From: Tisiphia sp964030975
Lineage (GTDB): Bacteria; Pseudomonadota; Alphaproteobacteria; Rickettsiales; Rickettsiaceae
Direction: 5' to 3'
DNA: 64,000 bases
NCBI RefSeq assembly: GCF_964030975.1
Contig: NZ_CAXIQH010000001.1
Location: 558,001 to 622,000 of the forward strand
The notes under the pieces are model-generated. The model had not been told where the DNA came from and searched no databases. It saw only the letters and a program-made list of their open reading frames with translations. A program made the position numbers and the translations under genes. This document shows positions 8,094-16,903 of the stretch, piece after piece. Positions within the stretch are counted from its first letter, which is position 1; each line of letters begins with the position of its first letter.

Positions 8094-9491
8094 ATGCAAG
8101 AATTTGATTTAATAGTGATTGGTAGTGGTCCTGCTGGTTATACAGGAGCAATAAGAGCAGCCCAGTTGGGTATGAAGGTTGCCTGTATAGAGAAAAGGGT
8201 GACGCTTGGTGGTACTTGCCTAAATGTTGGCTGTATTCCTTCCAAGGTATTACTAAACTTTTCTGAAAAATATCATGAAGTGTTAAACCATTGTGCTGAT
8301 ATTGGTATTATGACCTCAGCCAAACTTGATTTACAAAAAATGATGAGTAAAAAAAGTCAGGTAGTATCAGACTTATGTAAGGGTATAGAAAGTTTGTTTG
8401 TAAAAAATAAAATCACTAAATTTACAGGAAGTGCTAAGTTTATTTCAGCCAATCTTGTGGAGATTACTAACGGTACATCAGTTGAACAGATATCTGGTAA
8501 GAATATTTTAATTGCTACTGGCTCTGATATTATTGAAATGCCCAATATTGTTGTTGATGAGGAATATATAGTTTCATCAACGGGAGCTTTGAGTCTTGCT
8601 AAAGTCCCGGAAACTATGGTAGTAATTGGTGGCGGTTATATAGGTTTAGAGCTTGGTTCGGTATGGAATAGGCTTGGTTCTAAAGTAACGGTTATTGAAT
8701 ATGCTGGAAGCATTGTGCCAGCTTTAGATAAAGAGATTATCAGTCAATTTACCAAAATCCTGCAAAAGCAATCAATTGAATTGCGATTAAATACTAAGGT
8801 TCTGTCTGCTGAGAAAAAAGCAGGAAAAGTTATTTTAAATATACAACAAACAACTGATAGCTCAGTGCAACAGATCAGTGCTGATATAGTATTATTAGCC
8901 GTTGGCAGAAAAGCTCATACAACAGATTTAGGGCTAGATAAATTAGTTATTAAAACAGATAAACAAAATAGAATTACGGTTAATGACCAGTTCCAAACAA
9001 TAATTCCTAATATTTATGCTGTCGGTGATGTAATTGCTGGTCCTATGCTTGCTCATAAGGCAGAAGAGGAAGCTGTTGCTGCCGTTGAAATTATGGTAGG
9101 CTTAGCAGGTCATGTTAATTATAATCTTATTCCAAGTGTCATCTACACTTATCCAGAAGTGGCAAGTGTTGGTTTAACGGAAGAACAATTAAAAGAAGCT
9201 AAGATTGATTATAAGGTTGGTAAATTTCCATTTTTGGCAAATAGTCGAGCCAGAGCTACAGGCTCTACCGATGGGATGGTAAAAATATTAGCTGATAGCG
9301 TAACGGATAAAGTGCTTGGAGCACATATTATAGGTTCTTCAGCTGGTACTATGATTGCAGAACTTGTAGCATTTATGGAATTTGGTGCTTCTTCAGAAGA
9401 TATAGCAAGAACTTGTCATGCCCATCCTACCTTAAGTGAAGCCATAAAGGAAGCAGCTTTGGCTGTAGATAGGAGGGCTATTAATTTTTAG
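8094..9491 (+). CDS. lpd: Dihydrolipoyl dehydrogenase (E3)
   Basis: A 465-residue FAD flavoenzyme that reoxidises dihydrolipoamide of the pyruvate or 2-oxoglutarate dehydrogenase complexes with NAD+. The FAD-binding GSGPAG is at residues 10-15 and the redox disulfide Cys42/Cys47 is in GGTCLNVGCIPSK. The NAD-binding GGGYIGLELG is near residue 180, and the C-terminal HAHPTLSEA supplies the catalytic His-Glu pair. Length is normal. A GGAG lies 8 bases upstream of the ATG. No E1 or E2 genes are adjacent; in Rickettsia these genes are scattered and two lpd copies occur, so the complex it serves cannot be assigned here. Confidence 0.95.
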   Translation: MQEFDLIVIGSGPAGYTGAIRAAQLGMKVACIEKRVTLGGTCLNVGCIPSKVLLNFSEKYHEVLNHCADIGIMTSAKLDLQKMMSKKSQVVSDLCKGIESLFVKNKITKFTGSAKFISANLVEITNGTSVEQISGKNILIATGSDIIEMPNIVVDEEYIVSSTGALSLAKVPETMVVIGGGYIGLELGSVWNRLGSKVTVIEYAGSIVPALDKEIISQFTKILQKQSIELRLNTKVLSAEKKAGKVILNIQQTTDSSVQQISADIVLLAVGRKAHTTDLGLDKLVIKTDKQNRITVNDQFQTIIPNIYAVGDVIAGPMLAHKAEEEAVAAVEIMVGLAGHVNYNLIPSVIYTYPEVASVGLTEEQLKEAKIDYKVGKFPFLANSRARATGSTDGMVKILADSVTDKVLGAHIIGSSAGTMIAELVAFMEFGASSEDIARTCHAHPTLSEAIKEAALAVDRRAINF

Positions 9492-9529
9492 GAAGATTTA
9501 TATTGACTCGTTAGTGTTTATCCATAGCA

Positions 9530-9622
9530 AACTGGTGTCATTGCGAGGAGGCATAAGCCGACGAAGCAATCATGTTTTGTGTCATACCTGTTTAAATTTA
9601 ATGTCATACCTGCGGAAGCAGG
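9530..9622. repeat. Repeat debris (half hairpins of the A and B core types)
   Basis: Left half of a TCATTGCGAGGAGGCATAAG...GAAGCAATC hairpin, followed by two TGTCATACCTG fragments. No complete element is present. Confidence 0.5.
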
Positions 9623-9762
9623 TATAGTTATGCCTATAGGATTAGGTGATAAAGAACATAACTATTGTAAGTTGTCATTCCCGCGTAGGCGGGAATCTAG
9701 ATACCTGCTTTCGCAGGTATGACACAAAGTTTGTATCACCTAATTCAATAGGTTTCACTATA
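9623..9762. repeat. Family B 140-bp element (copy B1)
   Basis: Starts TATAGTTATGCCTATAGGAT and ends AATAGGTTTCACTATA. It contains both hairpins of the family core: CCCGCGTAGGCGGG and ACCTGCTTTCGCAGGT. Confidence 0.85.
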
Positions 9763-9897
9763 TCTTAGATTCCCGCATAAGCGGGAATGATGGTATGGAC
9801 GAGTGAAGCGAAATATGCTTTACTTGTACGGAGTCTGGTGAAAAATGTTTTTCAGTTGCTCCAAATTAAATAACAATTTAATTAATAGGTCCATACC

Positions 9898-10944
9898 ATG
9901 ATAAATAATAGCATAGAAAATAGTATAATTGGAATAGATTTAGCAAAAAATATTATGCACTTGGTGCAAGTTGATCAAAATGGCAAAAAAGTCGGTCATC
10001 AAAAAGTTAAAAGAGATGAGTTAATAGGATGTTTAAACAATCTCAATAAAAGTTCACTGGTGGTCATGGAAGCATGTGGAGGAGGTAATTATTGGTCGCA
10101 AGAAATTAACAAGCTTGATTTGCAAGTTAAGTTGATGAAAACAAAAGATGTAAAAATTTATGCAACATCGAGGCAGAAAAATGATTATAACGATGCCTTA
10201 GCAATATGTAAAGCTGCTCGCGATCCAGAGCTAAAAGATGTGTTACCCAAAAGCAAAGAGGAACAAGATATAAAATTTTTGCATAAAATCCGAAGTAATA
10301 CGATCAGAGATCGAGTACAAAAAACTAATTCTACAATATCAAGTTTATATGAATATGGTTATAATACAAAATTAAGCAAAAATAAATTTTGCAAAGCATG
10401 TAAGTCGGAGGTAGAATTAGCGTATATAGAAGGTTATATAACTTCTGGGGTACAGTCAATTTTACTTTTAGAATGTGAAGAAATTGAGAATTTGTGTAAC
10501 AAAGAAAAAACTTTAGAAAAGCTGATAATCAGTAATAATAAACAGAATGAGAAAGCTATTAGGTTGCAGACAATTTTTGGGATTGGAGCAATCAATGCTA
10601 GTTGTTTGAGCGTAGCACCAATGGAAAATTACGCAACCCCGAGGGATTTTTCTGCGTCGCTTGGTTTGGTGCCAAAACAATACACCTCAGGAGATAAGAT
10701 AGTTTTAGGAGGAATTAGCAAACAAGGTGATAGATATGCTAGAACTATGTTGATTCAAGCTGCAAGAACAATAGCAATAAGAGCCAAAAGCGATAAAGAA
10801 TCAAAAGATAAGCTAGTTCAGTGGGCAGTGAAGAAATTTGCTGAAAACAAATCATATAATATTATATGTGTTGGTTTAGCGAATAAATTAGCTAGAATAG
10901 CTTATGCAGTAGTTACCAATGGCAGCGAGTATGTCGCAAATTAG
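9898..10944 (+). CDS. IS110-family transposase (DEDD recombinase)
   Basis: A 348-residue recombinase. The N-terminal RuvC-like DEDD domain starts with IIGIDLAKNIMHLVQVD (Asp14). The C-terminal transposase_20 domain contains FGIGAINASCLSV and the Ser motif region LGGISKQGDRYARTMLIQAA. The gene fills only the central part of the element: 107 bp lie upstream and about 300 bp of non-coding DNA downstream. Both copies have the same intact reading frame, so the element is probably recently active. Confidence 0.93.
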   Translation: MINNSIENSIIGIDLAKNIMHLVQVDQNGKKVGHQKVKRDELIGCLNNLNKSSLVVMEACGGGNYWSQEINKLDLQVKLMKTKDVKIYATSRQKNDYNDALAICKAARDPELKDVLPKSKEEQDIKFLHKIRSNTIRDRVQKTNSTISSLYEYGYNTKLSKNKFCKACKSEVELAYIEGYITSGVQSILLLECEEIENLCNKEKTLEKLIISNNKQNEKAIRLQTIFGIGAINASCLSVAPMENYATPRDFSASLGLVPKQYTSGDKIVLGGISKQGDRYARTMLIQAARTIAIRAKSDKESKDKLVQWAVKKFAENKSYNIICVGLANKLARIAYAVVTNGSEYVAN

Positions 10945-11235
10945 CGCTGTTGGCAAGAAGGATAATTTATGTCAATTAAGCAAAAGAATGGCAATTGGTA
11001 AATATTGCGAGTAAGTTAGTAACAATAAAGAGAACGAAAGTAAAAGAGTTAATGAAATAAGTATTCTGAACAAAATCCGCAATTATGTCGAGGCTCTAGA
11101 AGCCGTGGGAATGAGAGGTTACTCAAGGATATTTAGAAGAATGCAGAAACCATTATGGCACTCGATGCCGAATATATGACCGCTTCCTTTGTGGCTCTAT
11201 TTTTTATTTTCTTTATTGACAAATTCACTCGTCCA
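10945..11235 (+). ncRNA. Candidate bridge RNA region of IS110 copy 1
   Basis: Conserved non-coding 3' region of the IS. GTGGGAATGA at 11105-11114 matches the insertion target GCGGGAATGA at 9 of 10 bases. Further on, CACTCG (11159-11164) plus ATATATGAC (11172-11180) repeat the element's own right end (11226-11231 and 11235-11243). Small hairpins are visible, such as GGCACTCGATGCC at 11158-11170. Target-like then donor-like order fits a bridge RNA. Exact transcript ends are unknown. Confidence 0.45.
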
Positions 11236-11242
11236 TATATGA

Positions 11243-11415
11243 CATGGGAACTCCGGGAACAACTTACAACTGCTTCGTCGACCTACGGTCTTCTCGCAAT
11301 GACGTTGACCACATACGACTTTTAAAGTACACTATCTAAAACCGCTTCCTCTTCTAACTTTCGACAGTTATGCTGTTTTTCCTATGACTTTTAATACCAT
11401 GCGTAAGGTGAGTTC
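11243..11415. repeat. Repeat debris downstream of IS110 copy 1
   Basis: Contains the right half of a GCTTCGTCGACC...CTCGCAATGACG hairpin, the family D right end (CTTCTAACTTTCGACAGTTA) and a 40-bp stretch (11371-11412) repeated at 29068-29111. No gene is visible. Confidence 0.55.
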
Positions 11416-11425
11416 GTAATTGGTT

Positions 11426-12415
11426 TTACACAACAAAGCCCATTAATTTTTTGATTTCAGTCAGAGTTTTAGTAGCGATAATTCTAGCTTTATCTGCTCC
11501 GTTATGTAGTGTAGTTATCAGATAATCTGGGTTTTTCATTAACTCTGCATATTTAGTATTAATGGGAGTTAGAGTTGTGATGATGATATCAGCTAGATCA
11601 TCCTTAAATTTGGCAAAGCCAGCATTTTGGTATTGATCAACTATTTTGTCAATATTAGTACCAGATAAACTGCGATAAATATTAATTAAATTGCTAATTT
11701 CTGGTCTATTCTGAGGATCATAACTGATTTCAGCTAAATGATCGGTCTTAGCTTTTTTAATTTTTTGGTAAATTTGATCTCGACTATCATTTAAATTAAT
11801 ACGAGATAAATCAGATGGATCAGATTTACTCATTTTTTTACGACCATCTTTTAAGCTCATTATTCTTGATGAGCCTTGAATTAATGGTTCAGGTAATTTT
11901 AGGATATCTTGATTAAATTTCCTGTTGATAATAGCCGCAATATCTCTGGTAAGCTCTAAATGTTGTTTTTGATCATCGCCAACAGGTACTATATCAGCAT
12001 TATATAATAATATATCAGCTGCCATCAATACTGGGTAAGACAATAATCCTAAACCAGCATTTTCTTGGTCTTTTCCCGCTTTGTCTTTAAATTGAGTCAT
12101 CCGTTTAAGCCAACCAAGTGGGGTAACACAATTTAATATCCAAGCAAGTTCCGTATGCTCTTTCACCATACTTTGTACAAATATGGTAGTTTTCTCTGGC
12201 ACAAGCCCTGTTGCTATATATATAGCAACAGTTTGCAATATAGAAGAGTTTAGTTCTATAGGTGAACGATCTATAGTAATAGCATGCAAATCGGCTAGAA
12301 AGAACAAGCAGTTATATTCATCTTGGAGCTTAGACCAATTGACAATTGCTCCGAGATAGTTTCCTAAATGCAAAGCCCCGGTCACTTGACATCCTGATAG
12401 AGCTGTTTTTTTCAT
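11426..12415 (-). CDS. trpS: Tryptophanyl-tRNA synthetase
   Basis: A 329-residue class I aminoacyl-tRNA synthetase that charges tRNA-Trp. The HIGH-type motif is in ALHLGNYLG (about residues 15-23) and the KMSKS motif is GRKKMSKSDPSD (about 191-202). Length is typical of bacterial TrpRS. It is divergent from plsC, with 112 bases between the starts. That gap contains a perfect AT-rich inverted repeat. Confidence 0.95.
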   Translation of the reverse strand: MKKTALSGCQVTGALHLGNYLGAIVNWSKLQDEYNCLFFLADLHAITIDRSPIELNSSILQTVAIYIATGLVPEKTTIFVQSMVKEHTELAWILNCVTPLGWLKRMTQFKDKAGKDQENAGLGLLSYPVLMAADILLYNADIVPVGDDQKQHLELTRDIAAIINRKFNQDILKLPEPLIQGSSRIMSLKDGRKKMSKSDPSDLSRINLNDSRDQIYQKIKKAKTDHLAEISYDPQNRPEISNLINIYRSLSGTNIDKIVDQYQNAGFAKFKDDLADIIITTLTPINTKYAELMKNPDYLITTLHNGADKARIIATKTLTEIKKLMGFVV

Positions 12416-12468
12416 TGCATTTCTCCGAATAATTATACTATGGATAGAAGTAATCTTATGTGCTATTA

Positions 12469-12492
12469 TATATCTATTATATAATAGATATA
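12469..12492. promoter_or_regulatory. AT-rich perfect inverted repeat between trpS and plsC
   Basis: TATATCTATTAT at 12469-12480 is followed directly by its exact complement ATAATAGATATA at 12481-12492. It lies centrally in the divergent promoter region. It could be an operator or simply promoter-associated AT-rich DNA; no regulator can be named. Confidence 0.35.
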
Positions 12493-12527
12493 TATCTGTT
12501 CATTATTAACAAGTGAGTTAACCAACT

Positions 12528-13271
12528 ATGTTTTGGCGTTTAAGAGTATTAACATTCTATGCACTACTTGCTATATTTACCATTACATTCTTCCTTATAT
12601 GTTACATACCCGTAACATTTTTCAATGTCAACTATTATATAAGATATAGGATAGGGTTTATTTTCTCCTACGTATTTATTTGGCTGGCTAGAATCTTTTG
12701 TGGTTTAAAATACCAAGTTTCTGGTCTAGACAAATTGCCTTCATCTCCTTCTATAGTATTGTCTAATCACCAATCATGCTGGGAACAAATATTTGTACAA
12801 TTAATTATACCTGAGCATTCTTGGGTATTAAAAAAAGAGTTATTTAATATCCCGTTATTCGGTTGGGGATTGGAAATGGTTAAGCCAATTGCCGTAGACC
12901 GTAATGCCAATATCTCAGTTGGTCAAATTTTAAGAGAAGGACAAGAAAAGATAAAAAGTGGCTTATGGTTGGTTATGTTTCCTGAATCTACTAGATTTAA
13001 ACCAGAACAAAACACTAAATTTAAACCTAGTGCAGTGAAATTAGCCTCATTGGCAAAAGTACCAATAGTGATGATGGCTCATAATGCAGGTGTATATTGG
13101 CCAAAGGGTCTTTGGATTAAAAAGCCAGGTGTAATTCAAGTAAAAATTATTGATGTTATCCCGGTAGAGGAAATAGAACAATCTGATGTTCGAAGCCTTA
13201 CTGAAAAGATAGAGCAGGTGATTAATACCGAAAAGCAAATATTATTTGAACAAACTTATAAAAATAAATAA
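12528..13271 (+). CDS. plsC: 1-acyl-sn-glycerol-3-phosphate acyltransferase
   Basis: A 247-residue membrane-associated enzyme making phosphatidic acid from lysophosphatidic acid. One or two N-terminal hydrophobic segments (residues 8-30 and about 45-60) precede the catalytic block NHQSCWEQ. This is the HX4E variant of the HX4D motif common in this branch. The substrate block FPESTRFKP follows. Length is normal. It is transcribed divergently from trpS. The next gene is sdhC after 82 bases; no shared function is implied. Confidence 0.9.
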   Translation: MFWRLRVLTFYALLAIFTITFFLICYIPVTFFNVNYYIRYRIGFIFSYVFIWLARIFCGLKYQVSGLDKLPSSPSIVLSNHQSCWEQIFVQLIIPEHSWVLKKELFNIPLFGWGLEMVKPIAVDRNANISVGQILREGQEKIKSGLWLVMFPESTRFKPEQNTKFKPSAVKLASLAKVPIVMMAHNAGVYWPKGLWIKKPGVIQVKIIDVIPVEEIEQSDVRSLTEKIEQVINTEKQILFEQTYKNK

Positions 13272-13353
13272 TAACAGTATTTATCATCTACTCCTATTGT
13301 GTTATATTCCATTTTGGATCTCTCTACTGTTGTTTTAATATAAAATGTAATTT

Positions 13354-13752
13354 ATGACAAAATATACGACAAAAACAAAGCCGGAAATTTATAATAGTAG
13401 ACCAACTTCTCCTCATTTAACGATATACAAAAAACAGATAAGCTCTGTTTTGTCTATTTTTCATCGTATGACGGGAGTAGGCTTATTTTTTGGACTATCA
13501 GTATTGGTATGGTGCTTTATTTTTTTGGCTTTTAGCAAATTTAATCCTGAATATTTACAGTTTTTCACATGTAGCTTATTTAAAATTCCCCCAATATTCA
13601 TAAGTTTCGCCTGGTTTTATCATCTATGCAATGGGGTGCGTCACTTAATTTGGGATAGTGGACATTGCTTTTCAATAAGAGCTATTAACTTCACAGGATG
13701 GTTTGTTGTAATAGCTTCCATAATGATGACATTAGCTTTTTGGTTGTTATAG
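13354..13752 (+). CDS. sdhC: Succinate dehydrogenase cytochrome b556 subunit
   Basis: A 132-residue membrane anchor of complex II. The signature RPTSPHLTIYKKQISSVLSI and FHRMTGVGLF are at residues 17-52, and the haem-ligand region HLCNGVRHLIWDSGH is near residues 92-106. Three transmembrane helices are evident. It is followed after 22 bases by sdhD. In Rickettsia the order is sdhC-sdhD-sdhA with sdhB elsewhere, exactly as here. Confidence 0.95.
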   Translation: MTKYTTKTKPEIYNSRPTSPHLTIYKKQISSVLSIFHRMTGVGLFFGLSVLVWCFIFLAFSKFNPEYLQFFTCSLFKIPPIFISFAWFYHLCNGVRHLIWDSGHCFSIRAINFTGWFVVIASIMMTLAFWLL

Positions 13753-13774
13753 TAATTTAATTTATGGTCTCTGT

Positions 13775-14134
13775 ATGAATAATAATTTAAGGACAGATTT
13801 GGCAAAGAGCGCTTCTAGTCACTGGTTACATCAAAGAATCACTGCTATTATTTTGGCAATTTGCTCTATTTGGCTAATATTTTTTATTAAATGTAATATG
13901 GGCAAAGATTTGACTCATTTTGTTGGTGTTTTACAGAAACCTTACAATATTGTCCCTTTGGGAATATTGATTATTACCACCTTTTATCATTCAATGCTTG
14001 GTATGCAGGTGGTAATTGAAGATTATATTAGTTGTATCAAACTTCGTATTGGGTTAATTATATTTCTGAAAATATTTTGTATTATAACAATTGCATTCTT
14101 AGTGGTAGCATTATTTTATGCTATACTATTATAG
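13775..14134 (+). CDS. sdhD: Succinate dehydrogenase hydrophobic membrane anchor subunit
   Basis: A 119-residue three-helix anchor. GSASSHWLHQRITAI-like sequence (here KSASSHWLHQRITAI) at the N-terminus contains the conserved Arg, and FYHSMLGMQVVIEDY carries the haem-ligand histidine. It pairs with SdhC to bind quinone and haem b. The stop codon TAG lies in a TATAG that starts a large family A element, so the very end of the gene may have been shaped by that insertion. Confidence 0.93.
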   Translation: MNNNLRTDLAKSASSHWLHQRITAIILAICSIWLIFFIKCNMGKDLTHFVGVLQKPYNIVPLGILIITTFYHSMLGMQVVIEDYISCIKLRIGLIIFLKIFCIITIAFLVVALFYAILL

Positions 14135-14409
14135 TTAACTCTATTAGCATTTAGCCATAGCAAACTGGTGTCATTGCGAGGAGACCATAAGGTCGACGAA
14201 GCAATCTATCTATGATTAAAGACAATGTGGATTGCTTCGTTGTAGCAATGCTACTTCCTCGCAATGACGGTGTATTGCAAAGTTGTTATGCACTAGTGTA
14301 TACGTCATTGCGAAACCACATAGTGGTTGAAGCAATCCACATTCATTAGATTGCTTCGTCGGCTTACGCCTCCTCGCAATGACGGAGTAATGCTAATCGG
14401 GTTATCATA
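14130..14409. repeat. Family A composite element between sdhD and sdhA
   Basis: Starts TATAGTTAACTCTATTAGCA and ends AATCGGGTTATCATA. Two complete TCATTGCGAGG...GAAGCAATC hairpins lie in tandem (about 14170-14268 and 14305-14384). It occupies nearly all of the 320-bp gap and separates sdhA from sdhCD. Whether transcription passes through cannot be seen. Confidence 0.75.
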
Positions 14410-14454
14410 GGTTAAAATTATTTGAGCATATTTGGAATAAAAGGGAATATATGA

Positions 14455-16245
14455 ATGTCTAAATCTTATAATATTGTCCATCATCAATTTGACGCAGTGG
14501 TAGTTGGAGCTGGAGGAGCTGGTCTTAGGGCAACTTTTGGCATGGCAAAAGAGGGCCTAAGTACGGCTTGCATTAGCAAGGTTTTCCCAACTAGAAGCCA
14601 TACTGTAGCGGCACAAGGTGGTATCAGTGCTTCCCTTGGTAATATGGGGCAAGATGATTGGCGTTGGCATATGTACGATACCGTAAAAGGATCGGACTGG
14701 CTAGGTGATCAAGATGCTATTGAGTATATGTGTAAACATGCAGCTGCGGCGGTACTGGAGCTTGAGCATTATGGGGTACCTTTCTCGCGAACAGAAGAAG
14801 GCAAAATTTATCAACGTCCCTTTGGTGGTATGACGACAAATTATGGCAAGGGACAAGCGGCTCAAAGGACTTGCGCTGCAGCAGATCGTACGGGGCATGC
14901 CATATTACATACTTTATATCAACAGGCTTTAAAAAATAAAGCCCAATTTTTTATTGAATATTTTGCCATTGATTTGTTAATGAATAATGGAGAATGTGTA
15001 GGGGTAGTTGCCTGGAATCTTGATGACGGGACAATACATTGCTTTCATTCTCACTTAGTAGTATTAGCTACTGGCGGATATGGTAGAGCTTATTTTTCTG
15101 CCACAAGTGCTCATACTTGTACTGGTGATGGAGGGGGAATGGCGGCAAGAAGTTCTATTGCCTTGCAAGATATGGAATTTGTCCAATTTCATCCAACTGG
15201 TATATATGGGTCTGGCTGCTTAATTACAGAAGGTGCTAGAGGAGAAGGGGGATATTTGGTAAATTCCAATGGTGAAAGATTTATGGAACGATATGCTCCA
15301 GCTGCTAAAGACCTTGCTTCAAGAGATGTGGTCTCAAGAGCCATTACCATGGAAATCAGAGAAAATAGAGGGGTAGGTGAGCATAAAGATCATGTATTTC
15401 TACATTTAGATCATTTATCGCCGGAAATTCTGCACGAACGTTTGCCGGGTATTTCCGAAACAGCAAAGATTTTTGCTGGTATTGATGTTAATAGACAACC
15501 AATACCTGTACTACCAACAGTACATTATAATATGGGGGGAATACCAACAAATTACCACGGGCAAGTTATTGATAAAGATCAGGATAATCATCCTAAAATT
15601 ATTCCTGGGTTAATGTCAATTGGTGAGGCTGCCTGTGTTTCAGTACATGGAGCTAATCGATTAGGATCGAATTCTTTGCTTGATTTAGTGGTATTCGGTA
15701 GGGCGGCGGCGAAAAAAGCTGCTGAAATTGTTAAAGTGGGTCAACCTCATAAGGTTCTGCCTCAATCGATATTGGATAAAATAATTAGCAGGTTTGATGG
15801 CATACGTCATGCTAAAGGGGCTATACCAGTAGCTAGCCTAAGACTCAAAATGCAAAAAATTATGCAAAATCATGCGGCAGTATTCAGAACCCAAGAAGTT
15901 CTAGATCAAGGAATAGAACTGATTGACCAGGCACGAAAGGAATATGCCAATATTCAGATCAATGATAAATCATTAATATGGAATAGCGATTTAGTAGAAG
16001 CACTAGAATTAGCTAATTTATTAGACCAAGCAGTAATTACTATGCACTCTGCTGCCAATAGAAAAGAAAGTAGAGGGGCTCATTCTAGGGAAGATTATTT
16101 AGAGCGTAACGACGAGGAGTGGATGAAACATACACTCGCTTGGATCGATGAACAAGGTAATGTCAAACTGGATTATAAACCGGTAACTCTTACAACTTTA
16201 ACAGATGAAGTGGATGCAATCCCACCAGCTAAACGAGTTTATTAA
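14455..16245 (+). CDS. sdhA: Succinate dehydrogenase flavoprotein subunit
   Basis: A 596-residue FAD-containing catalytic subunit of complex II. It has the Rossmann motif VVVGAGGAGLRA (residues 15-26) and FPTRSHTVAAQGG with His49 for covalent FAD. FVQFHPTGIYG and REDYLERNDEEW mark the active-site and capping regions. Two ATGs lie close together; the one at 14451 runs into a stop after three codons, so 14455 is the start. sdhB does not follow, consistent with its separate location in Rickettsia. Confidence 0.97.
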   Translation: MSKSYNIVHHQFDAVVVGAGGAGLRATFGMAKEGLSTACISKVFPTRSHTVAAQGGISASLGNMGQDDWRWHMYDTVKGSDWLGDQDAIEYMCKHAAAAVLELEHYGVPFSRTEEGKIYQRPFGGMTTNYGKGQAAQRTCAAADRTGHAILHTLYQQALKNKAQFFIEYFAIDLLMNNGECVGVVAWNLDDGTIHCFHSHLVVLATGGYGRAYFSATSAHTCTGDGGGMAARSSIALQDMEFVQFHPTGIYGSGCLITEGARGEGGYLVNSNGERFMERYAPAAKDLASRDVVSRAITMEIRENRGVGEHKDHVFLHLDHLSPEILHERLPGISETAKIFAGIDVNRQPIPVLPTVHYNMGGIPTNYHGQVIDKDQDNHPKIIPGLMSIGEAACVSVHGANRLGSNSLLDLVVFGRAAAKKAAEIVKVGQPHKVLPQSILDKIISRFDGIRHAKGAIPVASLRLKMQKIMQNHAAVFRTQEVLDQGIELIDQARKEYANIQINDKSLIWNSDLVEALELANLLDQAVITMHSAANRKESRGAHSREDYLERNDEEWMKHTLAWIDEQGNVKLDYKPVTLTTLTDEVDAIPPAKRVY

Positions 16246-16255
16246 AATATAGCTT

Positions 16256-16882
16256 ATGTTAAATTCAATAAGACTATGCCAAGCTTTAAATGAAAAAATA
16301 TGTCATGATTTTGCAGGAACAATAGGTGTTATAGATAATAGTGTTGGCTTAATAAAAACTATAGACTATCAAGAAAAAGCTACTAAACTGATTCAGGATA
16401 GTACCAATAGACTTATAAGCTATTTGCAATTTTATCGTTATTTGTACTCTCCGGCTTCTGAGGATAACAAAATTTCTATTGCAGAAATTAATAGACTAGC
16501 TATTGATTTTTTAAAATCCAAAAATCATAATGTTGAATTAATATTTACAAGGTTATATAGCACAGATATCAATGACCATATAGCACAGATTATTATCTGT
16601 TTAATTATTGCAGTGTCTAATAATCTATCCAAAAATGCTGTTATTAAAGTTGAGCTAAAGATACAACATGACAAATTTATTGGTATGAAAATTGTAATAA
16701 TAGACACAAATCTCAAGTTGGATCAGGATAAAACGGATATTTTGCTTGGGAAAAGAATTATTAAGGATGTAACTATAGAAAATGTTCACGAATATTACAC
16801 TTACTACTTAATCACAGAATATGATTATAAGTTATTGGTTACTCCGTTAATCGGTTCAGTAGAGTATACTCTTCTGCTTTAA
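16256..16882 (+). CDS. chpT: ChpT-like histidine phosphotransferase
   Basis: A 208-residue protein. The opening LCQALNEKICHDFAGTIGVI matches the dimerisation/phosphotransfer helix of alphaproteobacterial ChpT (DUF2328), with His17 in CHDF as the candidate phosphorylated residue. The remainder reads as a degenerate histidine-kinase ATPase-like domain with no clear nucleotide-binding boxes, as in ChpT. In Caulobacter, ChpT relays phosphate from CckA to CtrA and CpdR; Rickettsiales keep this pathway. It starts 11 bases after sdhA, so the two are probably co-transcribed. Sequence is very divergent, hence moderate confidence. Confidence 0.68.
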   Translation: MLNSIRLCQALNEKICHDFAGTIGVIDNSVGLIKTIDYQEKATKLIQDSTNRLISYLQFYRYLYSPASEDNKISIAEINRLAIDFLKSKNHNVELIFTRLYSTDINDHIAQIIICLIIAVSNNLSKNAVIKVELKIQHDKFIGMKIVIIDTNLKLDQDKTDILLGKRIIKDVTIENVHEYYTYYLITEYDYKLLVTPLIGSVEYTLLL

Positions 16883-16903
16883 AGTAGGAAATCTCAAATA
16901 CTT

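Larger units (their letters stand above)
9791..11242 (+). mobile_element. IS110-family insertion sequence, copy 1
   Basis: A 1,452-bp unit, apparently identical to the second copy at 25791-27242. Ends were set by comparing the two: the left end begins TGGTATGGACGAGTGAA, the right ends TTCACTCGTCCATATATGA. The subterminal ATGGACGAGTGAA/TTCACTCGTCCAT inverted repeat is 13 bp. ATGA is present at both junctions, so the exact boundary is ambiguous by four bases. The left flank is AGATTCCCGCATAAGCGGGA, the same palindrome as at copy 2. Subterminal inverted repeats, a long 3' non-coding end and palindrome targeting fit the IS1111 subgroup. Confidence 0.88.
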
